A stretch of DNA of 64,000 nt from Actinoalloteichus hymeniacidonis (lineage in GTDB: Bacteria; Actinomycetota; Actinomycetes; Mycobacteriales; Pseudonocardiaceae). The position numbers were made by a program, and so were the translations under genes. The DNA lies in contig NZ_JACHIS010000001.1 of NCBI RefSeq assembly GCF_014203365.1, positions 4,836,001-4,900,000 on the forward strand, written 5' to 3'. The notes under the pieces were generated by a model that saw only the letters and a program-made list of their open reading frames with translations, was not told the DNA's origin and searched no databases. Position 1 is the first letter of the stretch; each line of letters starts with the position of its first letter. Shown one piece after another: positions 17,670-26,322 of this stretch.

Positions 17670-18679
17670 TTCGCCGCACCGTCCTCATCGGTGGCACCTG
17701 TCCGGCCCGTGGCGGTGGAAGCGGGGCGCAGGACGTAACCGCCGTGGTGGAGCACCCCGTTCGCGAAGGTCCCATACGCCCAGAACCCCAGGTCGTCGAG
17801 GTAGTCGATCCGGTCGCCGTTGATCCAATAACGTCCCTGGAAGGCATGTTCGCGACCGCCACGGGTCTCGTCATAGCGCCCCGTGTCGAGGAGATGTTGG
17901 TGCAGGAAGCCGGTCTCGTCGATCCAGGTGCCGACCCGGGCGGGGTCGACGGCGCCCGATATCGATGCCTCGGCGGGCGGTTCGATCAGCCGCTGCCCGC
18001 CCCATTCGACGACGATGCCCGCGGCGACGACGGCAAGCACCCGAGCGGTGCCCGCCAGGATCGCCGCCCACGCCTGGGCGTTGTCCGCGTACTCGCGGCC
18101 GGCGAGCACGACGAAGGTCGCCGATGCGCCGGGGACCAGGCCGCCGACGTGCTGGGTGCGGGTTGGGCGCAGCCCGGCGGCGGCCACCAGATCGACGACG
18201 CCGGGAACGATCGTGGTGCCCGCGCAGTCGATGACGATCGCGTTGTCGTCATCGGCAGCGGTGACCAGGCCCGGCCCGATGCCCACGATCCGACCGTCGC
18301 TCACCAACAGGTCGCCCTGCGAGATCGTGCCGATCAATGGGTCACCGGTCAGCAGGCGGGCGCCGGCATACAACGGCGGCCGGTGCGGCTGGGCCGCCTG
18401 CATCGCGCGGATGTCGGCCACGACGTCGGGGGTGAACGTCTCGGCCGTGCGATACAGCACCATCCCGGCGTGGTGCAGGACGTCGTCGACGAAGTCGCCA
18501 TCTGCGGTGAAACCGGTGTCGTCGAGGTACTCGATGTGGTTCCCGTCGATGCGGTAGCCGCCCTGGTAGGCGTTCTCCTGCCTGCCCCTGGCCTCCGTAT
18601 ACCGCCCGCCGGGCAACAGCCGATGCCGCACCCGTCCATCGGCGGTCACCCAGAGCCCCACATATGGTTCCGTGCTCAT
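17666..18679 (-). CDS. Atu4866 domain - amidohydrolase shell - Atu4866 domain fusion
   Basis: A 337-residue protein with three parts. Residues about 5-77 (YVGLWVTADGRVRHRLLPGG, EYLDDTGFTADGDFVDDVLHH) and 240-322 (RVGTWIDETGFLHQHLLDTG, DYLDDLGFWAYGTFANGVLHH) are two copies of the Atu4866 family, a small beta domain of unknown function. The middle (ARLLTGDPLIGTISQGDLLV, GTTIVPGVVDLVAAAG, LVPGASATFVVLAG) resembles the composite beta domain that frames amidohydrolase barrels, but the barrel with its metal ligands is missing. I infer a non-catalytic partner of the overlapping downstream amidohydrolase, or a degraded fusion that kept its frame. Confidence 0.7.
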   Translation of the reverse strand: MSTEPYVGLWVTADGRVRHRLLPGGRYTEARGRQENAYQGGYRIDGNHIEYLDDTGFTADGDFVDDVLHHAGMVLYRTAETFTPDVVADIRAMQAAQPHRPPLYAGARLLTGDPLIGTISQGDLLVSDGRIVGIGPGLVTAADDDNAIVIDCAGTTIVPGVVDLVAAAGLRPTRTQHVGGLVPGASATFVVLAGREYADNAQAWAAILAGTARVLAVVAAGIVVEWGGQRLIEPPAEASISGAVDPARVGTWIDETGFLHQHLLDTGRYDETRGGREHAFQGRYWINGDRIDYLDDLGFWAYGTFANGVLHHGGYVLRPASTATGRTGATDEDGAAK

Positions 18680-18792
18680 CAGCGTCCTTCCTGTTCGGTG
18701 TCGGCATCAGCCTGGAGTCGGCCGCACCGATCAGGAAGGTCGTGCTCACCCTGGCTGGGCCACACCCTGGTTGGCACGCGGTGAGAAGCGAA

Positions 18793-18835
18793 ACGGCGGG
18801 CCCGACCGACTCCGAAGAGCCGCCGAACCCGCCGT
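18793..18835 (-). terminator. Terminator of the L,D-transpeptidase gene
   Basis: ACGGCGGG (18793-18800) and CCCGCCGT (18828-18835) form a perfect 8-bp stem about 30 bases after the stop at 18863 on the minus strand. It is followed on that strand by TTTCGCTTCTC. Confidence 0.55.
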
Positions 18836-18862
18836 CGCACGCGATGGGGTCTGCCAGCAGGG

Positions 18863-20122
18863 TCAGCGGTGGCCGCCCTCGCTCCATTCCTCCCACGGGA
18901 TCTGCCAGTCGTTGAACCCGCCCACGCCGCCGTCACCGGGCAACTCCTGACCACCGGAGTTCTCGATGATCACCACGTCACCTCGTTTGACGTTGTCGAA
19001 GAACCACTTGGCATCCTCCATCGAGAGGTTGATGCAGCCGTGGCTGTCGTTCGCCTGCCCCAACACGGGGTTCCACGGCGCCGCATGGACGAACTCCCCG
19101 TTGTTGGCGATGCGGGTCGCCCACTGGACATCGGTGACGTAGCCGCCGGAGGCGACGTCCAGGCCGTAGGTGGAGGAGTCCATCGTGTACTGCGCGTGCT
19201 TCTCCGTGACGACGTGCACGCCGTCCCACGACTGGAAGGGCGCCTTGCCCAGGGAGGTGGGCATCGTGCGGACCAGCTCGCCGTTGATCTCCACCTTGAG
19301 CTCGTGGCTCTGGCCGTCCGCGTAGGCGACGAAGGAATCACCGACGGTCAGGGTCGACTGTCGGCTCTCGCTGCCGTAGACGCCGTTGCCCAGATGCTTG
19401 CCGTAGATGTCGGCGTCGATGGTGATGACCGTGCCGGGCTCCCAGTACTCCTTGGGCCGCCAGTGCACCCGGGTGTCGTCGAACCAGTAGAAGGCGCCCT
19501 CGACCTCGGGTTCCGTGGTGATGCTGATGGCTTCCTCGGCCGCGGCCTTGTCCTGGATCGGCTCGCCTGAGTCGAAGTAGAAGGCCAGCGGATGGCCCAC
19601 GCCGATGGTCTCATCGGGCAGCGGCGAGAAGCCCACGAAAGTCTGATAGCGCGGGTTGGCCGTGGTGAACGACGAGGTCTCGGTGATCTCCTCGCCGTCG
19701 GCGTTCTCCCCCGTGGCCGTGAGCGAGTACTCCCGCCCGTATCCAAGCGGCTCGGTGGTGGTCCAACTCGCCCCGTCCTCGGCGATCTCCCCCGCGACCG
19801 GCTCCCCCTCCGGGTTGGTCATGACAACCTCGGTGAGTACCCCGTCCGCCGCCTCGACGAGAACCGGATCCCCCGGTGCCACATCGGTTTCGGCGTCGGC
19901 GGGTAAGGAGAGCGACACCTCCGGTGCGGGCGGCGCACTCGTCTCGCCACCCTGCCCCGCCCCGCCACCCGCGCCGCCCCCGGACTCGGATCCGCCTGCG
20001 GACGTGCAACTCGCGAGCAGAAGTGTGACAAGGCCGACTGCGGCGGCCAGTGTCCGCCGCCGAGCCGCCCCCGGCCTGCCCTGGTCGATAGAACGTGCTG
20101 ATCGACTCACTGTCTCCCCCAT
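18863..20122 (-). CDS. L,D-transpeptidase lipoprotein (LdtMt2-like)
   Basis: A 419-residue cell-wall enzyme that makes 3-3 peptidoglycan crosslinks. It has a basic N-terminus, hydrophobic helix and lipobox LLASC (acylated Cys about residue 39), a Gly/Ser-rich linker, two immunoglobulin-like domains (from PEVSLSLPADAETDV and from YQTFVGFSPLPDETIGVGHP) and the YkuD catalytic domain with HAAPWNP and the active-site SHGCINLSMEDAKWFFD (Cys nucleophile). The C-terminal Trp-rich tail (DWQIPWEEW) is typical of actinobacterial Ldt. ATG 20122 is used; GTG at 20110, just behind GGGGGAG, is a possible alternative. Confidence 0.93.
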   Translation of the reverse strand: MGETVSRSARSIDQGRPGAARRRTLAAAVGLVTLLLASCTSAGGSESGGGAGGGAGQGGETSAPPAPEVSLSLPADAETDVAPGDPVLVEAADGVLTEVVMTNPEGEPVAGEIAEDGASWTTTEPLGYGREYSLTATGENADGEEITETSSFTTANPRYQTFVGFSPLPDETIGVGHPLAFYFDSGEPIQDKAAAEEAISITTEPEVEGAFYWFDDTRVHWRPKEYWEPGTVITIDADIYGKHLGNGVYGSESRQSTLTVGDSFVAYADGQSHELKVEINGELVRTMPTSLGKAPFQSWDGVHVVTEKHAQYTMDSSTYGLDVASGGYVTDVQWATRIANNGEFVHAAPWNPVLGQANDSHGCINLSMEDAKWFFDNVKRGDVVIIENSGGQELPGDGGVGGFNDWQIPWEEWSEGGHR

Positions 20123-20438
20123 ACCGCCATCGGGCGGCCTCGATCGCTAGTCCGAACGGGTGTCGGCGTAACGACCAAGCCTGATCAAACCGATGCCCCT
20201 AGAACCACTTTGCCCAGATAGACGCCTCAACATCACCGGCGGTTGCATCCTTGTCCCAATCGATGCCCAGGCGTGGCCTTCAGCCTAAAGCGCAGGCCTG
20301 TCGATCTCGATCGAGTTCCTCCGATGCGGCGGCGCCCAAGGAGGGGGGCCGGATTTCAACCTCCGGGCGCCCCTGTGTTACTGTTTTGCCGCCGCACGGG
20401 GAACAAGCCGGTGAGGCAAAGAGAACAAAGAAGAACAC
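20123..20438. other. Intergenic region between transpeptidase and tRNA-Lys
   Basis: This is 316 bp holding the divergent promoters of the L,D-transpeptidase gene and tRNA-Lys. I see no coding potential and could not assign -35/-10 boxes with confidence. Confidence 0.5.
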
Positions 20439-20511
<73 letters not shown>

Positions 20512-20515
20512 CTGA

Positions 20516-20548
20516 AACCCCAGGTCAACGGCCTGGGGTTCTTTGCTT
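20516..20548 (+). terminator. Rho-independent terminator after tRNA-Lys
   Basis: AACCCCAGG (20516-20524) pairs perfectly with CCTGGGGTT (20532-20540), loop of seven, followed by the T-rich ctttgcttt. Confidence 0.85.
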
Positions 20549-20916
20549 TCTAGATCGAGTCCTACTTTACCGGCCGGATGTCCAATAAGCCGAGGGCCTT
20601 AGCGGCAAGCCGGGTGCGACATTAAGGGTGTGTCCGTGCCCGCGTCTGAGCGGCCACTCACGCTTCGGAGTTATCCGGCGGGCTGGCGTACTCCTCGATG
20701 CGGGTGCACGAGGCCGCCGTGGAAGCGGAAGTACCACGGCGGCGTCGGTCTAGAAGTGTGCTTCGCCCTTCATGGCCACTTGCACGCCGTGTTGCTGGGG
20801 GCTTCCTGGCCATCGGCGAATGGTCGGGTGATGTCTCGTAGCGCATCGAGTCGATCGGTTCGGTCGCGGACCCCGCAGCCGCGCAAGCGTGTCCTGGCGA
20901 ACGGTCGGCGTACCGC
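20549..20916. other. Intergenic, no confident gene
   Basis: This is 368 bp between the tRNA-Lys terminator and the stop of the methyltransferase gene. Both strands have short open frames, but none has codon bias, a ribosome site or similarity that I recognise. Confidence 0.45.
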
Positions 20917-21783
20917 TCAGGCGCGCCGGGCCGCCCACACGAAGCGTTGGGTGCGGACCGCCAGATCGGCGCGATGTGCGATGTACTGGGGGCTCTCGGC
21001 GTCGATGAGCTGGTCCAGCGCGTCGCGATCCTCGGCGGAGAGCGCTTCGGCTACGGCCTCGCGCAGGCGGCGCAGCCCGGCGAGGGCATAGCGGCCCACG
21101 GATTCGGAACGGGCTGCGTCGAACTGGACGTCGATCGTGCGCTCGCCCGTGACGGTGAAACCGGCTGCGGTCAGTTTCGGGCCCCAGTCGGCGCCTCGGT
21201 GCGGCATCTGTTCAGCCCGACGATCGACTGCGGCGTGGATACGGACTTCCAGGCCCAGGCGGTTCTCCGGCGCGTCGTCGGGCAGGAAACGCGGGAAGCC
21301 TGCGAGTTCGATGACGGCGAACTGCCCGCCGGGGGCGAGAGTGTCGTGTACCTGGCGCAGCGTCCGGTCCGGGTCGGCCAGGTGGTGCAGGGCGGCGGAG
21401 GACCACACCAGGTCGGGGCTGCCGAGTTCCGGCCAGGCCGCGTCGAGGTCGGCTTGGACGGTGCGGACCCGGTCGGACACGCCGCGCTCGCAGGCCTTCT
21501 CCTGCAGGCGACGAAGGTGATCGATCGAGGAGTCGACGGCGGTGACGTGCGCTTCGGGGAAGTGCTGGAGCAGCGCGAATGTCCCGGCGCCCGTCCCGCT
21601 GCCGAGGTCGACGATCTGGCGGGGGCTCGTCTGGGTGGGCAGCCACTCGATGATGGATGCGGTGTACTCGGCGAGAACCTCCGCGTCGAGATCGAGGATC
21701 TCCACCTGGTTCTCGCCGCCCTGGTGGTGATGGTGGTGGCCGTGATCGTGGGAGCGGTCGGCGGGCTGCGCGGTCGAGTTCAT
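20917..21783 (-). CDS. SAM-dependent methyltransferase with His-rich N-terminus
   Basis: A 288-residue class I methyltransferase: SAM-binding motif I is IVDLGSGTGAGTFALL, followed by VTAVDSSIDHLRRL (acidic residue for the ribose), VQADLDAAWPELGSPDLVWS and LHHLADPDRTLRQV, then APGGQFAVIEL. Before the domain is the unusual string HDHGHHHHHQ (about residues 11-20), which could bind a metal such as Ni, Zn or Cu. ATG at 21783 is chosen because the frame upstream is unrelated. The XRE-cupin regulator gene lies upstream on the same strand, and a dithiol oxidoreductase gene is divergent from it; the three may form one functional unit. Confidence 0.85.
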   Translation of the reverse strand: MNSTAQPADRSHDHGHHHHHQGGENQVEILDLDAEVLAEYTASIIEWLPTQTSPRQIVDLGSGTGAGTFALLQHFPEAHVTAVDSSIDHLRRLQEKACERGVSDRVRTVQADLDAAWPELGSPDLVWSSAALHHLADPDRTLRQVHDTLAPGGQFAVIELAGFPRFLPDDAPENRLGLEVRIHAAVDRRAEQMPHRGADWGPKLTAAGFTVTGERTIDVQFDAARSESVGRYALAGLRRLREAVAEALSAEDRDALDQLIDAESPQYIAHRADLAVRTQRFVWAARRA

Positions 21784-21883
21784 GTGGCTCACGGTAGGTC
21801 GATAATGCGCCAGGTGCATGACTCCTTGCGCAAAGAGCAAGGAGGTCGTTCCGCTGGCTGCCTGCCCGGCAACAGCGACCCGA

Positions 21884-22471
21884 TCACTGCGGTCTGTTCG
21901 CCTCCGATCGCTTGTCCGCCTGGTGTCCTCGCCGGGCTTCACGATCGAAGATGCCCAGGATGTCGCACGGTCCGCCTGCCGCGCCGATCGCGTGCGGAAG
22001 CATGGTCGGGAATTCGGCTGCCTGATTGGCCTCCACCCGGAAGCGGCGGTTGCCCAGCATGAGCACCGCGGTGCCGGAGAGCACGACGAGCCATTCATGG
22101 CCCGGATGTGCGCGCATGCGGGCCGGGTTGTCCGGCGGCGGATCCGTCACGCGCTGCCGGATGACCGCCAAGCCGGGGTCGGCCTTGAGCGCCCACCGCA
22201 GCCTGCCATGGGCACCCTCGACCACCGGATTGGCGATCACATCCTCGGTGTCCGACTCGACGAGCTGATCGAGGGAGGTGTCCAGGGCCCGCGCGAGGGT
22301 GACGAGCTGGTCCAGGGCGAGTCGTCGCTGCCCGTTCTCGATCCGGCTCAGCGAGGACGGACTCAATCGAGCCCGGGTGGCCAATTCCTCCAGCGACCAG
22401 CCCTGCGCCAGCCGAAGCGCGCGGATGCGCTTGCGTACCAGGCTGTCCAAATCGCCGACATCTTGCGTCAT
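21884..22471 (-). CDS. XRE-family regulator with cupin domain
   Basis: A 195-residue regulator. Residues about 10-65 form the helix-turn-helix (IRALRLAQGWSLEELATRAR, LSPSSLSRIENGQRRLALDQ), and residues about 100-185 a cupin sensor domain (HPGHEWLVVLSGTAVLMLGN, FPTMLPHAIGA). The architecture is that of PuuR/SutR-like regulators. Start ATG at 22471. It is divergent from the oxidoreductase gene at 22569, with a 97-bp common control region, and lies upstream of the methyltransferase gene. Confidence 0.9.
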   Translation of the reverse strand: MTQDVGDLDSLVRKRIRALRLAQGWSLEELATRARLSPSSLSRIENGQRRLALDQLVTLARALDTSLDQLVESDTEDVIANPVVEGAHGRLRWALKADPGLAVIRQRVTDPPPDNPARMRAHPGHEWLVVLSGTAVLMLGNRRFRVEANQAAEFPTMLPHAIGAAGGPCDILGIFDREARRGHQADKRSEANRPQ

Positions 22472-22568
22472 AGGCACGATCTTATGCTCGATCCGCAAAG
22501 CGTGCTTACGCTTCTGGAGTCAGCGCCCCCGCCGGGGGCTCGGCCCACGAGGGGAAGGCGGCACAACC

Positions 22569-23558
22569 ATGATCGAGCAGAGGTCGGACGACGGGACGAG
22601 CTCGCTGCCGAACGGCACTGTCGACGCGGTGGTGATCGGCGGTGGTGCCGCAGGTTTGAACGGCGCGCTGATGTTGGTCCGCTCCCGCCGCTCGGTCGTC
22701 GTGATCGACAGCGGCACGCCACGCAACGCCCCCGCCGAAGGGGTGCACGGCCTGCTCGGCTTGGACGGCGTCCCGCCCGCGGATCTGCTGCGTCGCGGCC
22801 GGGAGGAGGTGCGGGGCTACGGCGGACGGGTCGTGACAGGCGAGGTCATCTCGGCCGAGCGCGCCGAGCCCGCTGCCGACGGCGATTCGCGCTTCGTCGT
22901 CACCCTGGCCGACGGCGGCCTGGTGACGGCCCGGCGGGTGTTGGTGGCCACCGGGCTGCGGGACGTGCTTCCCGATGTTCCCGGACTGGCGCAACACTGG
23001 GGCCGCAGCCTGGTGCACTGCCCGTACTGCCACGGCTGGGAGGTCCGCGACGAACCCATCGGTGTCCTGGCGGTGAGCCCGGCCTCGGTCCATCACGCGC
23101 TGCTGTTCCGACAGCTCACCGATGATCTGGTGTATTTCGCCCAGCACACCGCACTGGACGACGACACCCGGGCCCGTTTCGTCGCCCGGGGAATCCACGT
23201 CGTGGACATCCCGGTGGCGGCGGTGGAGACCGACGAGAACGGCATCGCGGGAGTGCGATTGAACGACGGACAGCTCGTGCCGCGTCGGGTGCTCGCCGTG
23301 GCCACCACGATGCTGGCCCGCACCGACGGTCTCGACGGATTGGGCCTGCCGATGGAGGACCTGCCCGGCGGCATGGGACGACGTTTCGTCGCCGGGATGG
23401 CGGGCGTCACCGACGTGCCCGGGGTGTGGGTGGCGGGCAATGCCAGCGACCCGACCGCGCAGGTCGGAGCCTCCGCAGCGGCCGGTGCCCTCGCCGGGGC
23501 GCATCTCAATGCCGATCTCGTCACCGCCGACACGAACGCGGCCCTCGGCGCGGGCTGA
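22569..23558 (+). CDS. Thioredoxin-reductase-like FAD dithiol oxidoreductase
   Basis: A 329-residue flavoenzyme: FAD loop AVVIGGGAAGLNGALML (GxGxxG), ATG motif VLVATGLRD, redox-active CxxC in LVHCPYCHGWEVRDEP, and closing GVWVAGNASDPTAQVGASAAAGA that binds FAD. CPYC with a following HGWE and a non-standard NADPH region place it nearer to the low-molecular-weight TrxR-like oxidases (GliT/HlmI-type dithiol oxidases and their relatives) than to housekeeping TrxR. Natural partners are unknown. The stop is 13 bp from the convergent GH97 stop. Confidence 0.87.
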   Translation: MIEQRSDDGTSSLPNGTVDAVVIGGGAAGLNGALMLVRSRRSVVVIDSGTPRNAPAEGVHGLLGLDGVPPADLLRRGREEVRGYGGRVVTGEVISAERAEPAADGDSRFVVTLADGGLVTARRVLVATGLRDVLPDVPGLAQHWGRSLVHCPYCHGWEVRDEPIGVLAVSPASVHHALLFRQLTDDLVYFAQHTALDDDTRARFVARGIHVVDIPVAAVETDENGIAGVRLNDGQLVPRRVLAVATTMLARTDGLDGLGLPMEDLPGGMGRRFVAGMAGVTDVPGVWVAGNASDPTAQVGASAAAGALAGAHLNADLVTADTNAALGAG

Positions 23559-23571
23559 TCGTGCGAGCGAC

Positions 23572-25620
23572 TCAGAGGGGACGGAACCTGATGGCGGTTC
23601 CGCCGCCCGCCACCAGCCGGAGGGTGAGCACCGTGCTCGATCGCACCGTCTCGGTGTGGACCTCGATCGGCAGCGGGTTGCCCTTCCAGGTGGTGTCGGG
23701 TCCGTCGCGGTAGATCTCGGCGTGGTGCCGTCCGCGTCCCAGGAAGCGCAGCGGCACCCGCAGGGTGCGATCGTGCTCGTCGGTGATCGCCCCGAGGTAC
23801 CAGATGTCGCCCTTGCGGCGGGCGGCGACGGTGTAGTCGCCGATCACACAGTCCAGGAAGCGTGTCTCGTCCCAGCTGGCGGGCATGTCCTTGAGGTAGG
23901 CGAACCCCGGATGGGCGCGGTAGTTCTCCGGGGTGTCGGCCAACATCTGCGCGGGGCTGAAGAACACCGAGTACAACGCGAGCTGCGCCGCCGAGGTGGT
24001 CTGCACCCGGGTGTTGAGCCCTGCTGGGTCCCAGGTCACGTTCAGCACGCCCGGCGTGTAGTCGGCGGGACCGCCCATGAATCTGGTGAACGGCAGGATG
24101 GTGGCCTGTGCGGGCGGATTGCCGTTCGCGCCCATGTAGTTGTGCTGTTCCATGCCGGCGACGCCCTCGCCGGTCATCATGTTCGGGTAGGTACGGGCCA
24201 ATCCGGTCGGCTTGATGGCCTCGTGGGCATTGATCATGATCTGATGCCGGGCCGCGGTCTCGATGACCCGCTGATAGTGGCGAACGGCTTCCTGGTCGTA
24301 GTGACTTCGGTTGACCCCACCCAGCTCGAACCGGGTGGCGTAGCCGGTCTTGATCGAGTGGATGCCGAGTTCGGCGTAGCGCGCGAAGATCGTGTCGAGG
24401 TTCTGCTCGTAGTAGTCGACGAAGCCTCGGGTCTCGTTGTGCGCGATGAATCCGACGCCGTTCTCCCTGGCATAGCGCAGCACCTCGTCGATGTCGAAGT
24501 TCGATCGCGGGGTCAGGAAGTCTTGGCCGGTCCACTCGCCGCCTGCGTTGGTGTTCCAACCCTCGGCCAGGACGTTGCTCGCGCCCGCTTCCTTGGCCAG
24601 GTCGATGTATTGCTTGACTCGCTCGGTGGTCGCCCCGTGTCGTGGACCCTCGGTCCAGGTCGTGTGTCGACGCTGCAACTCCCACCACACCCCGACGTAG
24701 GTTCCCGCCGAGATCCACGAGGTGTCCGCCAGCGCGCAGGGTTCGTTGAGGTTCTCGATCAGATGCGATTCGGCGAGGTCGCCGGGGCGTTCCCCGATGG
24801 TCAACGTGCGCCACGGGGTGGAGAACTCGCCGGACAACCGGGCCTTGGTGCCATCGGGGAGGCTGATCAGCTCGCTGGTGAAGACACCGGGAGCTGCGGG
24901 GTCGGCGGCCAGGGTCATGCTCGGGTAGTCGATGAGCGCTGCCTCGTGCACGACGACGTGCTGCCCTGATGCGGTGGCGAAGGTCAGCGGGGTCTGCGCG
25001 GTGGCCACCTCGGACAGTGGGCGCTGCCGGTAGTGGCGTTCGTCGGCGTTCCAGTCGGTGCCCGCCGCCAGGGACCAGCTCTCAGCGGTCGCGGGGAGGG
25101 CGAATTCGGTGCGTTCGGCGGTGACGACGTACTCGTCGAGGCCGGCTTGGGCGGGCAGGTGATAGCGGAAGCCGACTCCGTCGTCGAAGACCCGGACGAC
25201 CAGGTCCAGTCGTAACCCGCTCGACGGTTGCACGGTGTGCAGCACGCATTCGTTGGCGTGGTTGCGCACGAGTTCATCCGGCCCCCAGACCGGACGCCAG
25301 GTCTCGTCGATCGTGCGGCGTTCGACGGACTCGATCACCAGTCCGCTGGTCAGCGAGGGATGGTCGGCCAGGTCGATCCCCAACCCGGAGGAGGCGACGA
25401 CGACTCGGCCTCGGCGCGCGATCTCGTAGCGCAGCCGACCCTCCACGACCCGGATCGTCACCCGCACCAGCCCGCCGGGCGAGCGAACTCCGTGCCGGGC
25501 CGGGATGGTGGCAGGTTCGGCGGCGGCGGACGGGGCTGCGAGGGCCCCGATCAACACGGTGCCTGCGGTAGCTCCCAGGACCGTCCGACGATTCGGTGTG
25601 CTGACCACGGCACTCTCCAT
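23572..25620 (-). CDS. Secreted glycoside hydrolase family 97 (SusB-like)
   Basis: A 682-residue enzyme. The N-terminus is a Tat-like signal (NRRTVLGATAGTVLIGALAAPSAAAEP). The N-terminal beta-sandwich and the barrel of GH97 follow. All three glutamates used by inverting members such as SusB have counterparts: HNETRG, MINAHEAIKPTG and GVAGMEQHNYMG. The aspartate that marks retaining members (KVDF) is absent, the site reading SIKTGYATRFELGG. An alpha-glucosidase-type activity by inversion is thus likely. ATG 25620 gives the Tat motif close to the start; ATGs further upstream are less likely. Most GH97s are from Bacteroidetes, so an actinobacterial one is somewhat unusual. Confidence 0.9.
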   Translation of the reverse strand: MESAVVSTPNRRTVLGATAGTVLIGALAAPSAAAEPATIPARHGVRSPGGLVRVTIRVVEGRLRYEIARRGRVVVASSGLGIDLADHPSLTSGLVIESVERRTIDETWRPVWGPDELVRNHANECVLHTVQPSSGLRLDLVVRVFDDGVGFRYHLPAQAGLDEYVVTAERTEFALPATAESWSLAAGTDWNADERHYRQRPLSEVATAQTPLTFATASGQHVVVHEAALIDYPSMTLAADPAAPGVFTSELISLPDGTKARLSGEFSTPWRTLTIGERPGDLAESHLIENLNEPCALADTSWISAGTYVGVWWELQRRHTTWTEGPRHGATTERVKQYIDLAKEAGASNVLAEGWNTNAGGEWTGQDFLTPRSNFDIDEVLRYARENGVGFIAHNETRGFVDYYEQNLDTIFARYAELGIHSIKTGYATRFELGGVNRSHYDQEAVRHYQRVIETAARHQIMINAHEAIKPTGLARTYPNMMTGEGVAGMEQHNYMGANGNPPAQATILPFTRFMGGPADYTPGVLNVTWDPAGLNTRVQTTSAAQLALYSVFFSPAQMLADTPENYRAHPGFAYLKDMPASWDETRFLDCVIGDYTVAARRKGDIWYLGAITDEHDRTLRVPLRFLGRGRHHAEIYRDGPDTTWKGNPLPIEVHTETVRSSTVLTLRLVAGGGTAIRFRPL

Positions 25621-25704
25621 TGAGGCTGGTTGCTGGCGGGAGGTTCGATCCTGTCGCAGATCCCGGCCGCCGGGCAATGGCTTGTGGTTTCGGCTCGGAT
25701 GTGC

Positions 25705-26145
25705 TCAGTCCGACCGCCACCGTTCGCTGCCCCGCCAGGGCTGCCAGCCCCGACAGAGCACATACGCCACCGAGGTGAGGACGACCAGGGCCAGGTCGAC
25801 GGCGGTGACCTCCTGGGCTTCCGCGGTGGCATCCCAGGCGAGGAAACCCAGCGTGGTGACGGCGAGCTTGTGGAAGAGCAGCAGTTCCCAGAGTCCGGGG
25901 ATTCGTCGTGGCCAGCGGGCGAGGATCGCCCACAGCCCGGCGAAGACACCGAAGCCGAAGGTGCGCCAGCCCTCGACGATGAGTCGATCAGGCGGGGTGT
26001 CGCCCCATTGCAGGAGTCCGTTGGCGAAGACGAGGAGCGTGGTGACTGCCATGACGGCCATCAACACCCGGCCGATGCGATCACCGAGCCGACCGGGTGC
26101 CCGGGTCGAGTCCGTTCGGGATGACTGAGTCGAGGTTCCAGGCAC
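25705..26145 (-). CDS. Small four-helix membrane protein, unknown
   Basis: A 146-residue protein with about four membrane helices (VLMAVMAVTTLLVFANGLL, TFGFGVFAGLWAILARW, WELLLFHKLAVTTLGFLAW and AVDLALVVLTSVAYVLCRG). No family recognised. GTG start at 26145. It is divergent from the tetR gene, so it is the probable target of that regulator. Confidence 0.7.
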   Translation of the reverse strand: MPGTSTQSSRTDSTRAPGRLGDRIGRVLMAVMAVTTLLVFANGLLQWGDTPPDRLIVEGWRTFGFGVFAGLWAILARWPRRIPGLWELLLFHKLAVTTLGFLAWDATAEAQEVTAVDLALVVLTSVAYVLCRGWQPWRGSERWRSD

Positions 26146-26194
26146 GGCATTCCCATCGTGGAGTTGGAGGCCGCCGGGGTCGCGACGCGCGACC

Positions 26195-26271
26195 GCTAGA
26201 GGCTCTAACTATTTCGATAGGTTGTATCAACATCGCATCGGCATAGTCAATAATCTTCGTGATAGCCTCTA
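26195..26271. promoter_or_regulatory. Candidate TetR operator region
   Basis: Between the divergent membrane-protein and tetR genes, TAGAGGCT (26197-26204) and AGCCTCTA (26264-26271) are perfect inverted 8-mers. The left arm itself sits in the near-palindrome GCTAGAGGCTCTAAC (26195-26209). The region between is AT-rich, as expected of a promoter. Confidence 0.45.
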
Positions 26272-26322
26272 ACGCTTACTGAGCGTGAGATCCCCGAAAC
26301 CAGGCGCGGGAGGCGGCAGACC

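Noticed and set aside
20549-20916. Possible transposase remnant downstream of tRNA-Lys
   Set aside because: Neither strand gives transposase motifs or terminal inverted repeats.
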